In this document: positions 7,483-16,762 of the stretch, in pieces
Position numbering within the stretch: position 1 is the first letter of the stretch
Layout: each line of letters starts with the position of its first letter
DNA from: Desulfobacterales bacterium
GTDB lineage: Bacteria; Desulfobacterota; Desulfobacteria; Desulfobacterales; Desulfosalsimonadaceae
Reading direction: 5' to 3'
Assembly: GCA_034520365.1 (NCBI GenBank)
Contig: JAXHNP010000003.1
Location: forward strand, 372,001-436,000
Length of the DNA: 64,000 nucleotides
The notes under the pieces: model-generated
Seen by the model: the letters and a program-made list of their open reading frames with translations, nothing else
Told to the model about the DNA's origin: nothing
Databases searched by the model: none
Translations under genes and position numbers: made by a program

Positions 7483-8655
7483 CTATGAACTCAATAATTC
7501 ATGAATTTTTTCTATAATATAGGACAACTCAGTATCAGAAAGAATGGGATAAATAGGTAAGGAAACGATGCCTTTCCAGATTATTTCGGTATTCGGATAG
7601 TCTTCAGGATTTAAATTATAACGTTCTTTGTAATAAGTCATCCGGTGGAGCGGCTTGTAATGGACTGATGTCCCTATACCCGCTTGTGACAGTTTCTTGA
7701 TAAAGGTATTTCTATCAATTGGTGCGTTGTCTTTTATTACTACAGGGTATAAATGCCATGAGTGGTCTGAGTAGGCACAAAAACGCCAAGGTAAATCAAT
7801 ACAATTAATGCCTGCCAAGTGCTTGTCGTAAAACCGGGCGCAGCGCTCTCGCTGCATGCGAAATTCCTCAGCTCTCTCCAATTGGGCAAGGCCGATGGCA
7901 GCATTCACATCCGGCATATTGTATTTGAAACCAGGTGCCACCACGTCATATTCCCAGCCTGGCTTATTCGCAGTAAATCGATCCCAGACATCGCGGTTAA
8001 TTCCATGTAGACGCATGGTTTTAACCCGTTGAAATATATCTTTATTATTAGTAACCAACATCCCCCCCTCGCCGGCGGTGACGGTCTTATTCGCATAAAA
8101 GCTAAAGCAGGTCACATCTCCAAAACTGCCGATATGCCGCCCGCCTAATCGGGCCGGAAACGCATGGGCAGCATCCTCGATGATTTTCACACCCTGACGC
8201 CGGCAAATGGACAAAATCCCCTCGCTGTTTTCGTTGTCGGTCATCTGCGCCGGATGGCCGCCGAAATGAACTACCACCAATGCCTTGGCCCGAGGATTTT
8301 GGCGCAACCCCGCAGCTACGATTTCGGGGGTAAGCAAACGCGTGCCGTAATCACAGTCCAAAAAGACAGGGTCTGCACCCAAGTAACGAACAACCTCGGC
8401 TGAAGCAGTAAAAGTCATACTCTGCACCAGCACTTGATCTCCGGCTTCAATGCCAAGGCTTTCCATGCCCAAGTGAAGGGCCGCGGTGCAGGAGTTTAAG
8501 GCACAGGCATAACGGGCTCCAACCCAGTCAGAAAATTTTGCTTCAAATTCCTGGGCTTTGGATGCTGTGGTCAGCCATCCGCTTTTCAATACGGCTTCGA
8601 GATAGGCCATTTCGTTGCCGCTGCAATCCACTTTGGAAAAAGGTATATGATGCAT
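7483..8655 (-). CDS. DegT/DnrJ/EryC1 family sugar aminotransferase (PglE-like)
   Basis: A 390-residue PLP-dependent sugar aminotransferase. The cofactor lysine is Lys190 in CFSFYANKTVTAGEGG, with the PLP-binding IIEDAAHAF (Asp161) upstream and NSCTAALHLGMESLGI near the N-terminus. Next to a PglF-like dehydratase it most likely transaminates a UDP-4-keto-6-deoxy-GlcNAc to the 4-amino sugar. No PglD-type acetyltransferase follows, so the product may stay unacetylated or be modified elsewhere. It ends 72 bp before the dehydratase start and begins 14 bp after the sugar transferase. Confidence 0.9.
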   Translation of the reverse strand: MHHIPFSKVDCSGNEMAYLEAVLKSGWLTTASKAQEFEAKFSDWVGARYACALNSCTAALHLGMESLGIEAGDQVLVQSMTFTASAEVVRYLGADPVFLDCDYGTRLLTPEIVAAGLRQNPRAKALVVVHFGGHPAQMTDNENSEGILSICRRQGVKIIEDAAHAFPARLGGRHIGSFGDVTCFSFYANKTVTAGEGGMLVTNNKDIFQRVKTMRLHGINRDVWDRFTANKPGWEYDVVAPGFKYNMPDVNAAIGLAQLERAEEFRMQRERCARFYDKHLAGINCIDLPWRFCAYSDHSWHLYPVVIKDNAPIDRNTFIKKLSQAGIGTSVHYKPLHRMTYYKERYNLNPEDYPNTEIIWKGIVSLPIYPILSDTELSYIIEKIHELLSS

Positions 8656-8669
8656 TTGGTTCTTAACCT

Positions 8670-9308
8670 TTATTTTTCCCCCAAAATTCCAGTAATCGTC
8701 GCCGCCATAATTTTTGCATCTGTCTTAAATGAAATATTCTCCACATACTGTTTTGCTAAACGCAATTTATCCGGCAGAATAACATCTTGATAATAAACTT
8801 CCGGTTCATTTTGCGCCGCTAAGATGACTTCTTCATTGCGGTATTTGATGGAAGCAAAATCAGACAATCCGGGCCGGGCCTGCAGAACCTTCCCAAAGTC
8901 ATCCGGATAAATCGCCACGAAGCTGGGCACCTCAGGTCTCGGGCCAATGATGCTCATCTCCCCTTTCAGAATATTAAACAGTTCCGGTAGTTCATCGAGT
9001 TTGGTGCTGCGCAGCATTGCGCCGATACGTGTCACACGGCAGGTATCTCCGGGGTTGAATTGAGTGGACCCATGTTGGGTCTGGCAGGTCATAGTCCGGA
9101 ATTTATAAAGCATGAAAGAGCGGAGTTTTTCCCCGACGCGCCTTTGAGCGAACAAAACAGGTCCAACCGAGTCAATGCGAATCAGCAGAGCAATAATAAG
9201 CAAAAACGGTGATAAAAATATTAGCGCAGTGAAGGCCAAAATTTTGTCCAGAGTATGTTTTATAAACGGATTGTAGGAGAGACTTTCCAAAACAGATGGC
9301 AACCCCAT
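8670..9308 (-). CDS. Undecaprenyl-phosphate phosphosugar transferase (PglC-like, monotopic)
   Basis: A 212-residue bacterial sugar transferase of the short PglC type. It has one N-terminal hydrophobic helix (AFTALIFLSPFLLIIALLI) and the family core: DSVGPVLFAQRRVGE, LYKFRTM, then KLDELPELFNILKGEMSIIG and PRPEVP. It should transfer a phospho-sugar, probably from the product of the adjacent aminotransferase, to undecaprenyl phosphate at the cytoplasmic membrane and so start the glycan. The small size without extra N-terminal helices separates it from WbaP/WcaJ-type enzymes. Confidence 0.9.
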   Translation of the reverse strand: MGLPSVLESLSYNPFIKHTLDKILAFTALIFLSPFLLIIALLIRIDSVGPVLFAQRRVGEKLRSFMLYKFRTMTCQTQHGSTQFNPGDTCRVTRIGAMLRSTKLDELPELFNILKGEMSIIGPRPEVPSFVAIYPDDFGKVLQARPGLSDFASIKYRNEEVILAAQNEPEVYYQDVILPDKLRLAKQYVENISFKTDAKIMAATITGILGEK

Positions 9309-9435
9309 GAAAATTTATATAAATGTCCGAATTTGAGCGTTCACCAAAAAGAACACTCAGAAAAGGATAGACAATTTGGCTTTCCAGCGATTTCTAATCG
9401 TTTTGCGGAAAAGAGATCAGCGCGTTTCGACTTTA

Positions 9436-10137
9436 TCAATTGCTGGGTTTTTGAACCCAGCACAGAACGTGGGTCCTAAGGAAAGTAAGCGCATTGAAAA
9501 CTGAATAAAGCCCGGGGTGGATTCTGGTTACAAATCGACTGATCGGCGGCGCCAGAGTTAACTTCCACTTGCTGATTTGACCGTTTGGAAACAACTCTCG
9601 TATACGGCGGATTCCGATACCACGAACATCGGGATTGTTCGGATTATTGTAAATGAAATCGTACCATAGAACACCACCACCGGGTTTTGCCAGATCCCAC
9701 ATTCGCCCTGCCAATTTTGACTGAAACTCGCTGTCCAGTATTGATGTAAAAACGGTTGACTGAAAAACGATGTCAAACGACTGCTCGGGCAGATCGATGG
9801 TTAAGGCATCACCTGAAATAATCCGTGTTGACGCCGGCATCATTTCCCGGGCCTTTTTGGAGCGTTCTTCCAGCAGTTCATTGCCCACAAGGTTCTCCGG
9901 GCGAAAACCCAATTTTAAGAATTGAAGGAGATTGCCCCCACCCCCACAGCCGATTTCCAAAACGTTTCGGTTTTCCACCGGTGCCAGGCCGCAGGTTTTA
10001 ATCCACCGTATCAGGGCGCGTTCTTTTTCCTGTATGCAAAGATAATGTGATGGGTTCAGCGGGCTGTACAGGGATGATTCGGGTAGTTGCCGCCTGCGAT
10101 CATATCGAGCGCGCACTGCATCAATTTCTCTGCTCAT
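9436..10137 (-). CDS. SAM-dependent methyltransferase (class I)
   Basis: A 233-residue Rossmann methyltransferase. SAM-binding motif I is VLEIGCGGGGNLLQF at about residues 49-63, and the later DIVFQSTVFTSILD and WDLAKPGGGVLWYDF match motifs of methyltransferase family 11. The gene overlaps the upstream glycosyltransferase by 4 bp (ATGA), so they are translationally coupled. The substrate is probably a sugar of the glycan. The 127 bp between it and the sugar transferase gene show no further gene. Confidence 0.8.
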   Translation of the reverse strand: MSREIDAVRARYDRRRQLPESSLYSPLNPSHYLCIQEKERALIRWIKTCGLAPVENRNVLEIGCGGGGNLLQFLKLGFRPENLVGNELLEERSKKAREMMPASTRIISGDALTIDLPEQSFDIVFQSTVFTSILDSEFQSKLAGRMWDLAKPGGGVLWYDFIYNNPNNPDVRGIGIRRIRELFPNGQISKWKLTLAPPISRFVTRIHPGLYSVFNALTFLRTHVLCWVQKPSN

Positions 10138-11192
10138 GGCTTCCCTGCCCGCGTAAGTGTTGAAAAGGATCGGGTGCCCCGCCTCCGCAAGATTACAAAG
10201 TCAAATACGCCTCTTAAAAACCCGATACCATAGCCGAAGTGATAACAACCAAACACCAGCGGCATGACCGGCAGATATTGCCAATGGATAGGCTGCCGAC
10301 AGGTAATCAAAGAAGCACCGAAACTGGCAATCGCATAACACGCCAGCAAAACGGCAAATGCCCATGCGGCAGGTTGTATAAAGAGAGATAAAACAGCCAG
10401 AATTAGCAGTGTAACAACGAATCCGCCGGGGATCAAATGCCGAAAAGATGCCGGCAATTTATGTTTTTGAATAACCCGGACTTTCCAATATCCATATTGC
10501 ATGTATTGTTTGAACAATGCTTTAAGTGATGATCGCGGATAATACCACGACCGGATTTTCGGGGTTTGCCATATTTTACCACCGGCGCGCCTTATCCGAA
10601 GATTCAACTCATCATCCTGATTCCGAACCAGCTCTTCATCAAAAAGGTCGATTTTAAGCAATGTGGTTTTTTTCCAGCAACCATATGTAACGGTGTCGAC
10701 ATACCCCTCATAGTCCGGATCATGAAATTTTGCTCCCCCCACAGAAAATGGAGAATGGTAAGCTAAAGTGTTTGCCACCCCCATATAACTTTTTGCCAGG
10801 GTTAACGCAGGACCGCCGACATTGTCAGCCCCGGTTTGGGTTAACGCATCCATGCATTGAGCAATGTAATCCTTTGCATATTCTGTATGGCAATCCATGC
10901 GAATGATGATTTCGCCTTTTGCAGCTTTGATAGCCGCATTCAATCCTGTTGAGACGATTTTGCCCGGATTATCGATAACTCGAATTCTTGAGTCTCTATC
11001 CGCGATATTTTCTAAAACAGTACGCGTGCCGTCATCGCTCATTCCATCGGCAACCAGAATTTCAAACGTGCCGTCAACGCCACCTTGGTTGATGATGGAA
11101 ATCAGAGCACTTTCTATATATGATTTCTCATTTCTGCAGGGTACAATAACGCTAATTTCAGCCTCAGGACGCGTTTTGATTGGATCTGTCAT
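10134..11192 (-). CDS. Family 2 glycosyltransferase, ExoA-like
   Basis: A 352-residue GT-A enzyme beginning AEISVIVPCRNEKSYIESAL, with LVADGMSDDGTR and the acidic RMDCHTEY region. The C-terminus carries two to three hydrophobic helices around residues 245-320 (TLLILAVLSLFIQPAAWAFA), as in ExoA/succinoglycan-type membrane glycosyltransferases. It probably adds a sugar to the lipid-linked intermediate at the inner membrane. Its TGA overlaps the methyltransferase ATG. Confidence 0.85.
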   Translation of the reverse strand: MTDPIKTRPEAEISVIVPCRNEKSYIESALISIINQGGVDGTFEILVADGMSDDGTRTVLENIADRDSRIRVIDNPGKIVSTGLNAAIKAAKGEIIIRMDCHTEYAKDYIAQCMDALTQTGADNVGGPALTLAKSYMGVANTLAYHSPFSVGGAKFHDPDYEGYVDTVTYGCWKKTTLLKIDLFDEELVRNQDDELNLRIRRAGGKIWQTPKIRSWYYPRSSLKALFKQYMQYGYWKVRVIQKHKLPASFRHLIPGGFVVTLLILAVLSLFIQPAAWAFAVLLACYAIASFGASLITCRQPIHWQYLPVMPLVFGCYHFGYGIGFLRGVFDFVILRRRGTRSFSTLTRAGKP

Positions 11193-11218
11193 TTATTACC
11201 CGCAATTTCAGTAAGAAT

Positions 11219-12262
11219 TTAATTTCCCGTTGGTCTTGCATCAGAAAACGCACTATAATTCGTGTTGCTTCGATTTTCCAGCACCTGTTCATATATTCTT
11301 TTTATCCGTAACGCATTGGCGGCAGCCGTATGACCCTGAATAATAGCCTTCAGATTGTCTGGACGCTCGCGCGCCAAAACGTCCATCATTCCGTTTGCAA
11401 TTGAATCCGGATTGCGCTCGGTGAGAATGCCCGCAGATGGGTGATCAGATATCAGCTCTTTTAAATCCCCTACCGGAACGGAAACCAAAGGCAGGTTACA
11501 GGCCAGGCTTTCTCGAACAATATTCGGTGAGCCTTCCTTATCAGACGTCACTAATAGACAATCTGCAGCACTTAAAACCCAGGGCACCTTTTCGCGTGCA
11601 ATGCCTTTAAGAATAAACAATTTTAGTGACGGGAACGATTTTCTGGCTACCGCAACCGCCTTTTCAGCAAGATCCTGCCGTTTTACGGCTTCGCTGTTAT
11701 TATTACAAAAAACGACAACCGGTTCGTCAACCCACCCCAATTTTTCCCTTGCCTCCTGTCTTGAGCGTTGAAAAAAAAATCGGGTATCGACGCCCATGGG
11801 CGCAACCCATGTTTTTGGATGAACCGCTGAGGGGAGTCTGGCTTTCATTTCATGGGACATCACGATTACAGCACTTGCGGACCTCGATAATTGGCGGTTG
11901 AGCCGGGCTGCAAGTGAAAAAAGGATTTGTCTTGCAATATTACTGCCGTTTTTGGATTTCAAAGAAACGCCGTTAACATCCGTACCATGAAATGTTGCCA
12001 CAACCGGGAGGTTCTGAAATAAACTCAGCACCAGCGCCGATAAACCATAATGCACATGAACCAAGTCATATTCAGAATTCCTCAAGGATTGTCTGAGTTT
12101 GGATAGCGCATTCAGCAGTTCTGTTCTATCTTTCGGCCTAAGGTGCACCAAACCGGTCTTAACCCCCAACGCCTCCAGGGCCTGCCGCTGAGCTTCAACA
12201 ATCGCCCCGTTAAGGGGATTGATCAAATTGGGATACATTCCCGTTAAGAATAAAACCTGCAA
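11219..12262 (-). CDS. GT4-family glycosyltransferase
   Basis: A 347-residue GT-B fold enzyme. The N-terminal domain starts MQVLFLTGMYPNLINPLNGA, and the sugar-nucleotide site is DKEGSPNIVRESLACNLPLV (the E-x7-E motif) followed by SVPVGDLKELI. It lies 26 bp after the polymerase side of the operon and before the ExoA-like gene on the same strand. Donor and acceptor cannot be told from sequence. Confidence 0.85.
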   Translation of the reverse strand: MQVLFLTGMYPNLINPLNGAIVEAQRQALEALGVKTGLVHLRPKDRTELLNALSKLRQSLRNSEYDLVHVHYGLSALVLSLFQNLPVVATFHGTDVNGVSLKSKNGSNIARQILFSLAARLNRQLSRSASAVIVMSHEMKARLPSAVHPKTWVAPMGVDTRFFFQRSRQEAREKLGWVDEPVVVFCNNNSEAVKRQDLAEKAVAVARKSFPSLKLFILKGIAREKVPWVLSAADCLLVTSDKEGSPNIVRESLACNLPLVSVPVGDLKELISDHPSAGILTERNPDSIANGMMDVLARERPDNLKAIIQGHTAAANALRIKRIYEQVLENRSNTNYSAFSDARPTGN

Positions 12263-12332
12263 TTGAAAATCTTAAATCTCTGTGTTTAAAAACTGTATGA
12301 GTAAATCCTTGGCAAACAGTAGTCCAATCGGA

Positions 12333-13682
12333 TCATGCTAAATGTGGCTTCAAAGATCTATTTTGCGATTGCAAATATATTTCTCCAGCAAATATCGCAG
12401 TACCCAGCCCAAAAACAAAAGGACATGCGGCAAGTCGCATTGCAGCATGCAGCATGAATATCATGGCCCAAAATTGGAAAGAAAGACTTAATGCCCTTCC
12501 AAAAACGCCACCTTTACTGAAATTTTTCAAAATTATAAAAAACAGCAAAATAATGGCCAAGGCACCAAAAATGCCATGTTCAGCTAAAAGTCTAGTGTAT
12601 TCCGTATGCGCATGAGAAGCTTTAAAATAAAGTGCGCGCAGATCATAAGCCATTCCAGGCCCAACACCAAAAATGGGATTATCCTTAAATACCGCCCATT
12701 CCGATCTTATTATTTTATCTCTACCCGTGAGGTCTGTACTTTGCATACGAGAGGATACCGAACCTTGCGTTAATTGCTCGATACCTGGAAGAACTACCAA
12801 CTGGATAACAATTAAAGACAAGGCCAGCGTCACCAACAGGTACTTTTTATACTTTCTTGATTGTAATAAATAAAACGATAATATCGCCATGGCGCCTATC
12901 GCACTCCAGAAACCTCCTCTGGAAAAGGTCAACGCACATTGCGTTAGCATCCAGATACATATGCATGCCATCAGTATTGAAAAAGTCCTTTTCTCTTTAG
13001 TCATTAAGGTCAACAGAAAAGCAACCAAAGCACCTAATCCAAGCATTGAAGACATTTGATTCGGGCCATACCCTGCAGAGGTGAGTTTGCTGGATTCAGT
13101 GATAGTGACGTGACCAAGAGCCATAGTGCCGGATGTGGCAAGAAAAGCTGCTCCGATTAGAGGTGCCAACAATGCTGTCAACAGGATAACAGTCTGATGC
13201 TGATTAAATTTTACCGTGCTGAAGTACAATACGGCAAGAGATAACAAAAAAGGGCCGCTCAAATTGAAACTGATCAATTCTCTATCAAAATATGGCATGA
13301 CAAATATGGATGGAATTAAAAGAAGGAAATAAATTAGCGCCTTTTGATCAGACCTTTTGATCCTTTTTGTTTTAAGTAAAGCGAAAACAAGCAGAAAACC
13401 GATCCCGTACTTACCATATTCCCAGAATACTTTTGCATGCCCCATTCGCCATAAAACTTCGGCACTGGACATGTAGGAAACAAGGCAAATGAATTTGAAT
13501 TCATTTGAGCGTTTGGATAAATAAGACAATCCTAAAAATAATAAAAAAAGTGCGTAAGCAGTTGCAGCATAGGCGCTTTTATTTACCAGATAAGCCAAGG
13601 GAATGTGGGCGAAAAGGAAAAATAATGTCCGATCCCCTACCGGCAGGCGTTTAAAATTTGTTCTCGTGTTATTTGCAATCAT
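12333..13682 (-). CDS. O-antigen polymerase/ligase (Wzy/WaaL-like) membrane protein
   Basis: A 449-residue protein made largely of hydrophobic helices, at least ten, with a large polar loop before the last helices. The Wzy_C-type segment is visible as CALTFSRGGFWSAIGAMAIL, followed by FKDNPIFGVGPGM and HAHTEYTRLLAEHGIFGALA. This pattern is characteristic of O-antigen ligases and polymerases. It is the only such gene in the locus and is expected to polymerise or attach the glycan on the periplasmic side. Confidence 0.8.
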   Translation of the reverse strand: MIANNTRTNFKRLPVGDRTLFFLFAHIPLAYLVNKSAYAATAYALFLLFLGLSYLSKRSNEFKFICLVSYMSSAEVLWRMGHAKVFWEYGKYGIGFLLVFALLKTKRIKRSDQKALIYFLLLIPSIFVMPYFDRELISFNLSGPFLLSLAVLYFSTVKFNQHQTVILLTALLAPLIGAAFLATSGTMALGHVTITESSKLTSAGYGPNQMSSMLGLGALVAFLLTLMTKEKRTFSILMACICIWMLTQCALTFSRGGFWSAIGAMAILSFYLLQSRKYKKYLLVTLALSLIVIQLVVLPGIEQLTQGSVSSRMQSTDLTGRDKIIRSEWAVFKDNPIFGVGPGMAYDLRALYFKASHAHTEYTRLLAEHGIFGALAIILLFFIILKNFSKGGVFGRALSLSFQFWAMIFMLHAAMRLAACPFVFGLGTAIFAGEIYLQSQNRSLKPHLA

Positions 13683-13753
13683 TATTTCAAGTACTGCTGA
13701 TCGACCCCAGTATCCATGTTCTGGATATGAGTTTCGTAATTGATGTATTTTTA

Positions 13754-14800
13754 TTAGGCTGCGGCATCGTTGTCACTGTCGCCCAATACCCAATGCTGTT
13801 GCTTCATCATTGATTTCATCAAAGTATCATTGTCACTGTGACAACAAAAACGTCCTGTCGTTCTGACAAAAAAACACAACTGACGCCATACCGGATTCAA
13901 AGCCAGTAAAAAATTAATTGCTGTCACCTGGGCGGCATCTCTTTCTATTGCGTCCTGAATTGATAATGCCAAAGCCTGCCGAAAACCTCCAATATCTTTC
14001 AAGTCGCCGAAGATATCAAGAATACGCATAGATGGGATACCATCTGTTTGCAAGCTACGGGTTACTAAGCAGTGCGAAGGAGAATCGGGGTTTCCCGCAA
14101 GGTAAAAGGAAAGCTCAGATCGATAGGGGGCAGATAAATAGCGCCACCGCCAAAAAGACTCATCCCGGTAAATTGTTACCGGGTACTGAAATTTAAATCG
14201 TTCAAACAGATCAGCAAGTACCGATGGCGATGGATTCGTTATGCATCTGGCATTATCCGTTCTTTCAGCAAGGATTCGTTTTCTCCACCACCATGCAGCG
14301 GGCAGCATAATTGTTGCTGCTGTTCGCAGCAAAACACCTGTCAGCCCCTTTGACCTTCGGATCTTATTAACCTTAATAGGGCGCAATGGCAAGAGCAGGA
14401 CATCCCCGTCTTCACGCACGACCCAGTCGTGCTTTCGATGGATTTTTGCAGCCAGGGCGTTGGGAAAGCCTAACTTAATGCCTCCCACCTCGCGCATGCG
14501 CTGGTCAATCAGTGTCTGAATGCCCTTTCCCCGATATTTAGGATGAACTATCAGGTCAACCCACCATAGTGCAGATTCCGGCATTCCGTATAGTGAACAA
14601 AGCACGGGAATCACTGCACAATATGCCACAATCTCTTTATCTGTCTGCACAATCCACTGGTTAACACCTCCCCGGTATAGCCATTCGCCATGATTCATTA
14701 CGAATTGATATTTTTCCGGAGAATATACGCGTTGAAGAAAATGTGCCAAACTGGTTTTATCGACATCATCTCCGGTCACAATCGTAAATGGTTTTGTCAT
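13754..14800 (-). CDS. GNAT-family acetyltransferase-like protein
   Basis: A 348-residue protein. The N-terminal part resembles the GNAT fold: PVLCSLYGMPESALWWVDLI, then VHPKYRGKGIQTLIDQRMRE, where RGKGI is the acetyl-CoA pyrophosphate loop. The C-terminal 170 residues look like a second, degenerate GNAT-type half. It overlaps the upstream glycosyltransferase gene by 4 bp. Proteins of this kind occur in exopolysaccharide loci and may acylate an amino sugar, possibly replacing the missing PglD function; that is only an inference. Confidence 0.65.
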   Translation of the reverse strand: MTKPFTIVTGDDVDKTSLAHFLQRVYSPEKYQFVMNHGEWLYRGGVNQWIVQTDKEIVAYCAVIPVLCSLYGMPESALWWVDLIVHPKYRGKGIQTLIDQRMREVGGIKLGFPNALAAKIHRKHDWVVREDGDVLLLPLRPIKVNKIRRSKGLTGVLLRTAATIMLPAAWWWRKRILAERTDNARCITNPSPSVLADLFERFKFQYPVTIYRDESFWRWRYLSAPYRSELSFYLAGNPDSPSHCLVTRSLQTDGIPSMRILDIFGDLKDIGGFRQALALSIQDAIERDAAQVTAINFLLALNPVWRQLCFFVRTTGRFCCHSDNDTLMKSMMKQQHWVLGDSDNDAAA

Positions 14801-15933
14801 GCCAAAGCAGCCTTATATGCACGTCCCAACTCAGACGCGACTACCGAGCTTTCAAATTTATTCATTACCATTCTCTTTGCTTTACCCGAAATACGATTTC
14901 TTAAGCTTGAATCAGTCAAAACACGCCTGAGCGCGGCACTTAGCCCTTCGGCATCATCAGGGGCCACTAAAAGACCAGTTTCTTCATGAGTTATCAGCTC
15001 CGGTACACCTCCAACTGCTGTCGCCACCACGGGCCTGCCTGCCGCCATTGCTTCGATCAGCGCATTTGGTGTGCCCTCCATGGAAGATGTTAAGCAGGAG
15101 ACGTCAAAACGATGAAGCAGGCTGAATATGTCGGATCTGAAGCCCGTCATGATAACTTTGCCGGTCAAACCCAGTCTATCAATATGTTGCTGCAGAAAAG
15201 CAGGATAATCCGGGGCATCAGGCAGCGCCTGACCAACTATTAGCCCGCGTGTCTCCGGGAAGTGATGCGCAAGGCGGGCCATTGCCTCTATGAAAAGTCG
15301 ATGATTCTTAACCGGCCGAAGATTTCCAATCAATCCGATGACCTTATGGTGATCGGAAATTCCAACGTCTGAAAGATCAACCGGCGCTCTAAAGTCTGTA
15401 GCCGGCTCAACAGCGTTGCGGAGAAAAAAAATGCGGGGTCTCGCAACGCCTCTGGCTGCTAATTCCTCGACCAGAGATTTGGAATTAACAACATGGCATT
15501 TGACACTGTGCAACGAGAGCCATTTAAAGACTGATGACATTTCGTGAAACCCCGGCAGATTCAGAGAACCCCTTAGCGCCCCCCACCGAACAGGCACCCC
15601 CGAGAGCCAGCCGACGATACCGGCGTAAGGATTGTCGTTTAGCGTCCAGGAATGAACCACATCAGCTCGCAATTGGCGTAATAATCTAAATAAATAAAGC
15701 ATGCGCCTTGAAATGCTTCGGCATTCGCTTGGCATAGCCCAGACATGCACGCCTGCCGATCGGAGCTGCTCATCGTAAACATCATATGAGCTGGGATTAA
15801 AAACAACGACATGCCGGTTGAACTGCCTGGAGTCAAGGTGACTCATGATCAGCGTCAGTTGCCGCTCCGATCCGCCGCGGCCCAATTGACCGATCAAAGC
15901 GACAACAGTAATTTTTTGAGGCTCCCTAATCAT
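14797..15933 (-). CDS. GT4-family glycosyltransferase
   Basis: A 378-residue GT-B enzyme with the glycine-rich N-terminal loop LIGQLGRGGSERQLTLIMSH and the C-terminal donor motif SSMEGTPNALIEAMAAGRPV followed by ATAVGGVPELI. It overlaps its neighbours on both sides by 4-8 bp, which places it firmly in the operon. The linkage it forms cannot be predicted. Confidence 0.9.
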   Translation of the reverse strand: MIREPQKITVVALIGQLGRGGSERQLTLIMSHLDSRQFNRHVVVFNPSSYDVYDEQLRSAGVHVWAMPSECRSISRRMLYLFRLLRQLRADVVHSWTLNDNPYAGIVGWLSGVPVRWGALRGSLNLPGFHEMSSVFKWLSLHSVKCHVVNSKSLVEELAARGVARPRIFFLRNAVEPATDFRAPVDLSDVGISDHHKVIGLIGNLRPVKNHRLFIEAMARLAHHFPETRGLIVGQALPDAPDYPAFLQQHIDRLGLTGKVIMTGFRSDIFSLLHRFDVSCLTSSMEGTPNALIEAMAAGRPVVATAVGGVPELITHEETGLLVAPDDAEGLSAALRRVLTDSSLRNRISGKAKRMVMNKFESSVVASELGRAYKAALA

Positions 15934-16762
15934 AAATGGTTGAAACCGGCTTCTGATGTAAACCGCTTAATTTAGCAGCAAGGTAAGCGGTTTCAGACCG
16001 GTAAATACCAACTCGCGGTATTTCATAAGCGGGCAGCCCGATATTTTTTGAAAGCTCAGCAAAAGCCGCTCGATATCCTGCCGACATAACCGCCTCTGCA
16101 ACACTCCGGTCATAATCGCCGGTGGGGTACGCAAAATAGTCAACTCTCTGCCCGGATATATCTTCGAGATATTGCCGGGACGCCTCAATTTCATACTTAA
16201 GCTGGCTCAAGTCGCATTGTGTTAAAAAGGGATGCGAAACCGTATGGCACCCTACAGTAATTAGTGAATGCGCCCCGGCTTTAGCTAATTGTTTTTCATC
16301 CATGCCATTGAAAAGTTCATAGGTATGCTCATCAAATTCGCCTTTCGGCCAGTACTGATCAGCCAATTTGCGGTTGGCGGGCAGCCAATCAGCGGGTTGA
16401 GGGACATGCTGCGTGGACACAAAAAAAATAGCCGGGGCTTTATAGCGTTCCAAAATAGGAACGCCACATTTAAAGGTACTGGCTAATCCATCGTCAAAAG
16501 TGAGCAGTACCCCAGGGGCAGATCCTTTTAAAAACTCTTCAGGAGTTAAAAATCGAAAACGACCCCCAACCCATTTCAAAATGGTCGAAAGTTCTTCAGC
16601 GCTTAAACCGGGCTGGGCGTCGGCAGGCAGCTTGGAACTCCGATGGCTAAAAATACCATGGAATTCAAGAACAAAACGTCCCTTTTTCCCGAACAGGTGG
16701 CGAGATAGTTCCAAGATACCGATTCGCCAGAGGCATCGTGTACCTGCATCGCGAAACTCCAT
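15926..16762 (-). CDS. Polysaccharide deacetylase (NodB domain)
   Basis: A 278-residue carbohydrate esterase family 4 protein. NodB motif 1 is LLTFDDGLAS (catalytic and metal-binding Asp pair), motif 2 is GCHTVSHPFL (metal His pair), and YFAYPTGDYD follows. No signal peptide is evident. It probably removes N-acetyl groups from an amino sugar of the glycan or its precursor. It overlaps the downstream glycosyltransferase gene by 8 bp and shares a 1-bp junction with the upstream one. Confidence 0.85.
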   Translation of the reverse strand: MEFRDAGTRCLWRIGILELSRHLFGKKGRFVLEFHGIFSHRSSKLPADAQPGLSAEELSTILKWVGGRFRFLTPEEFLKGSAPGVLLTFDDGLASTFKCGVPILERYKAPAIFFVSTQHVPQPADWLPANRKLADQYWPKGEFDEHTYELFNGMDEKQLAKAGAHSLITVGCHTVSHPFLTQCDLSQLKYEIEASRQYLEDISGQRVDYFAYPTGDYDRSVAEAVMSAGYRAAFAELSKNIGLPAYEIPRVGIYRSETAYLAAKLSGLHQKPVSTIYD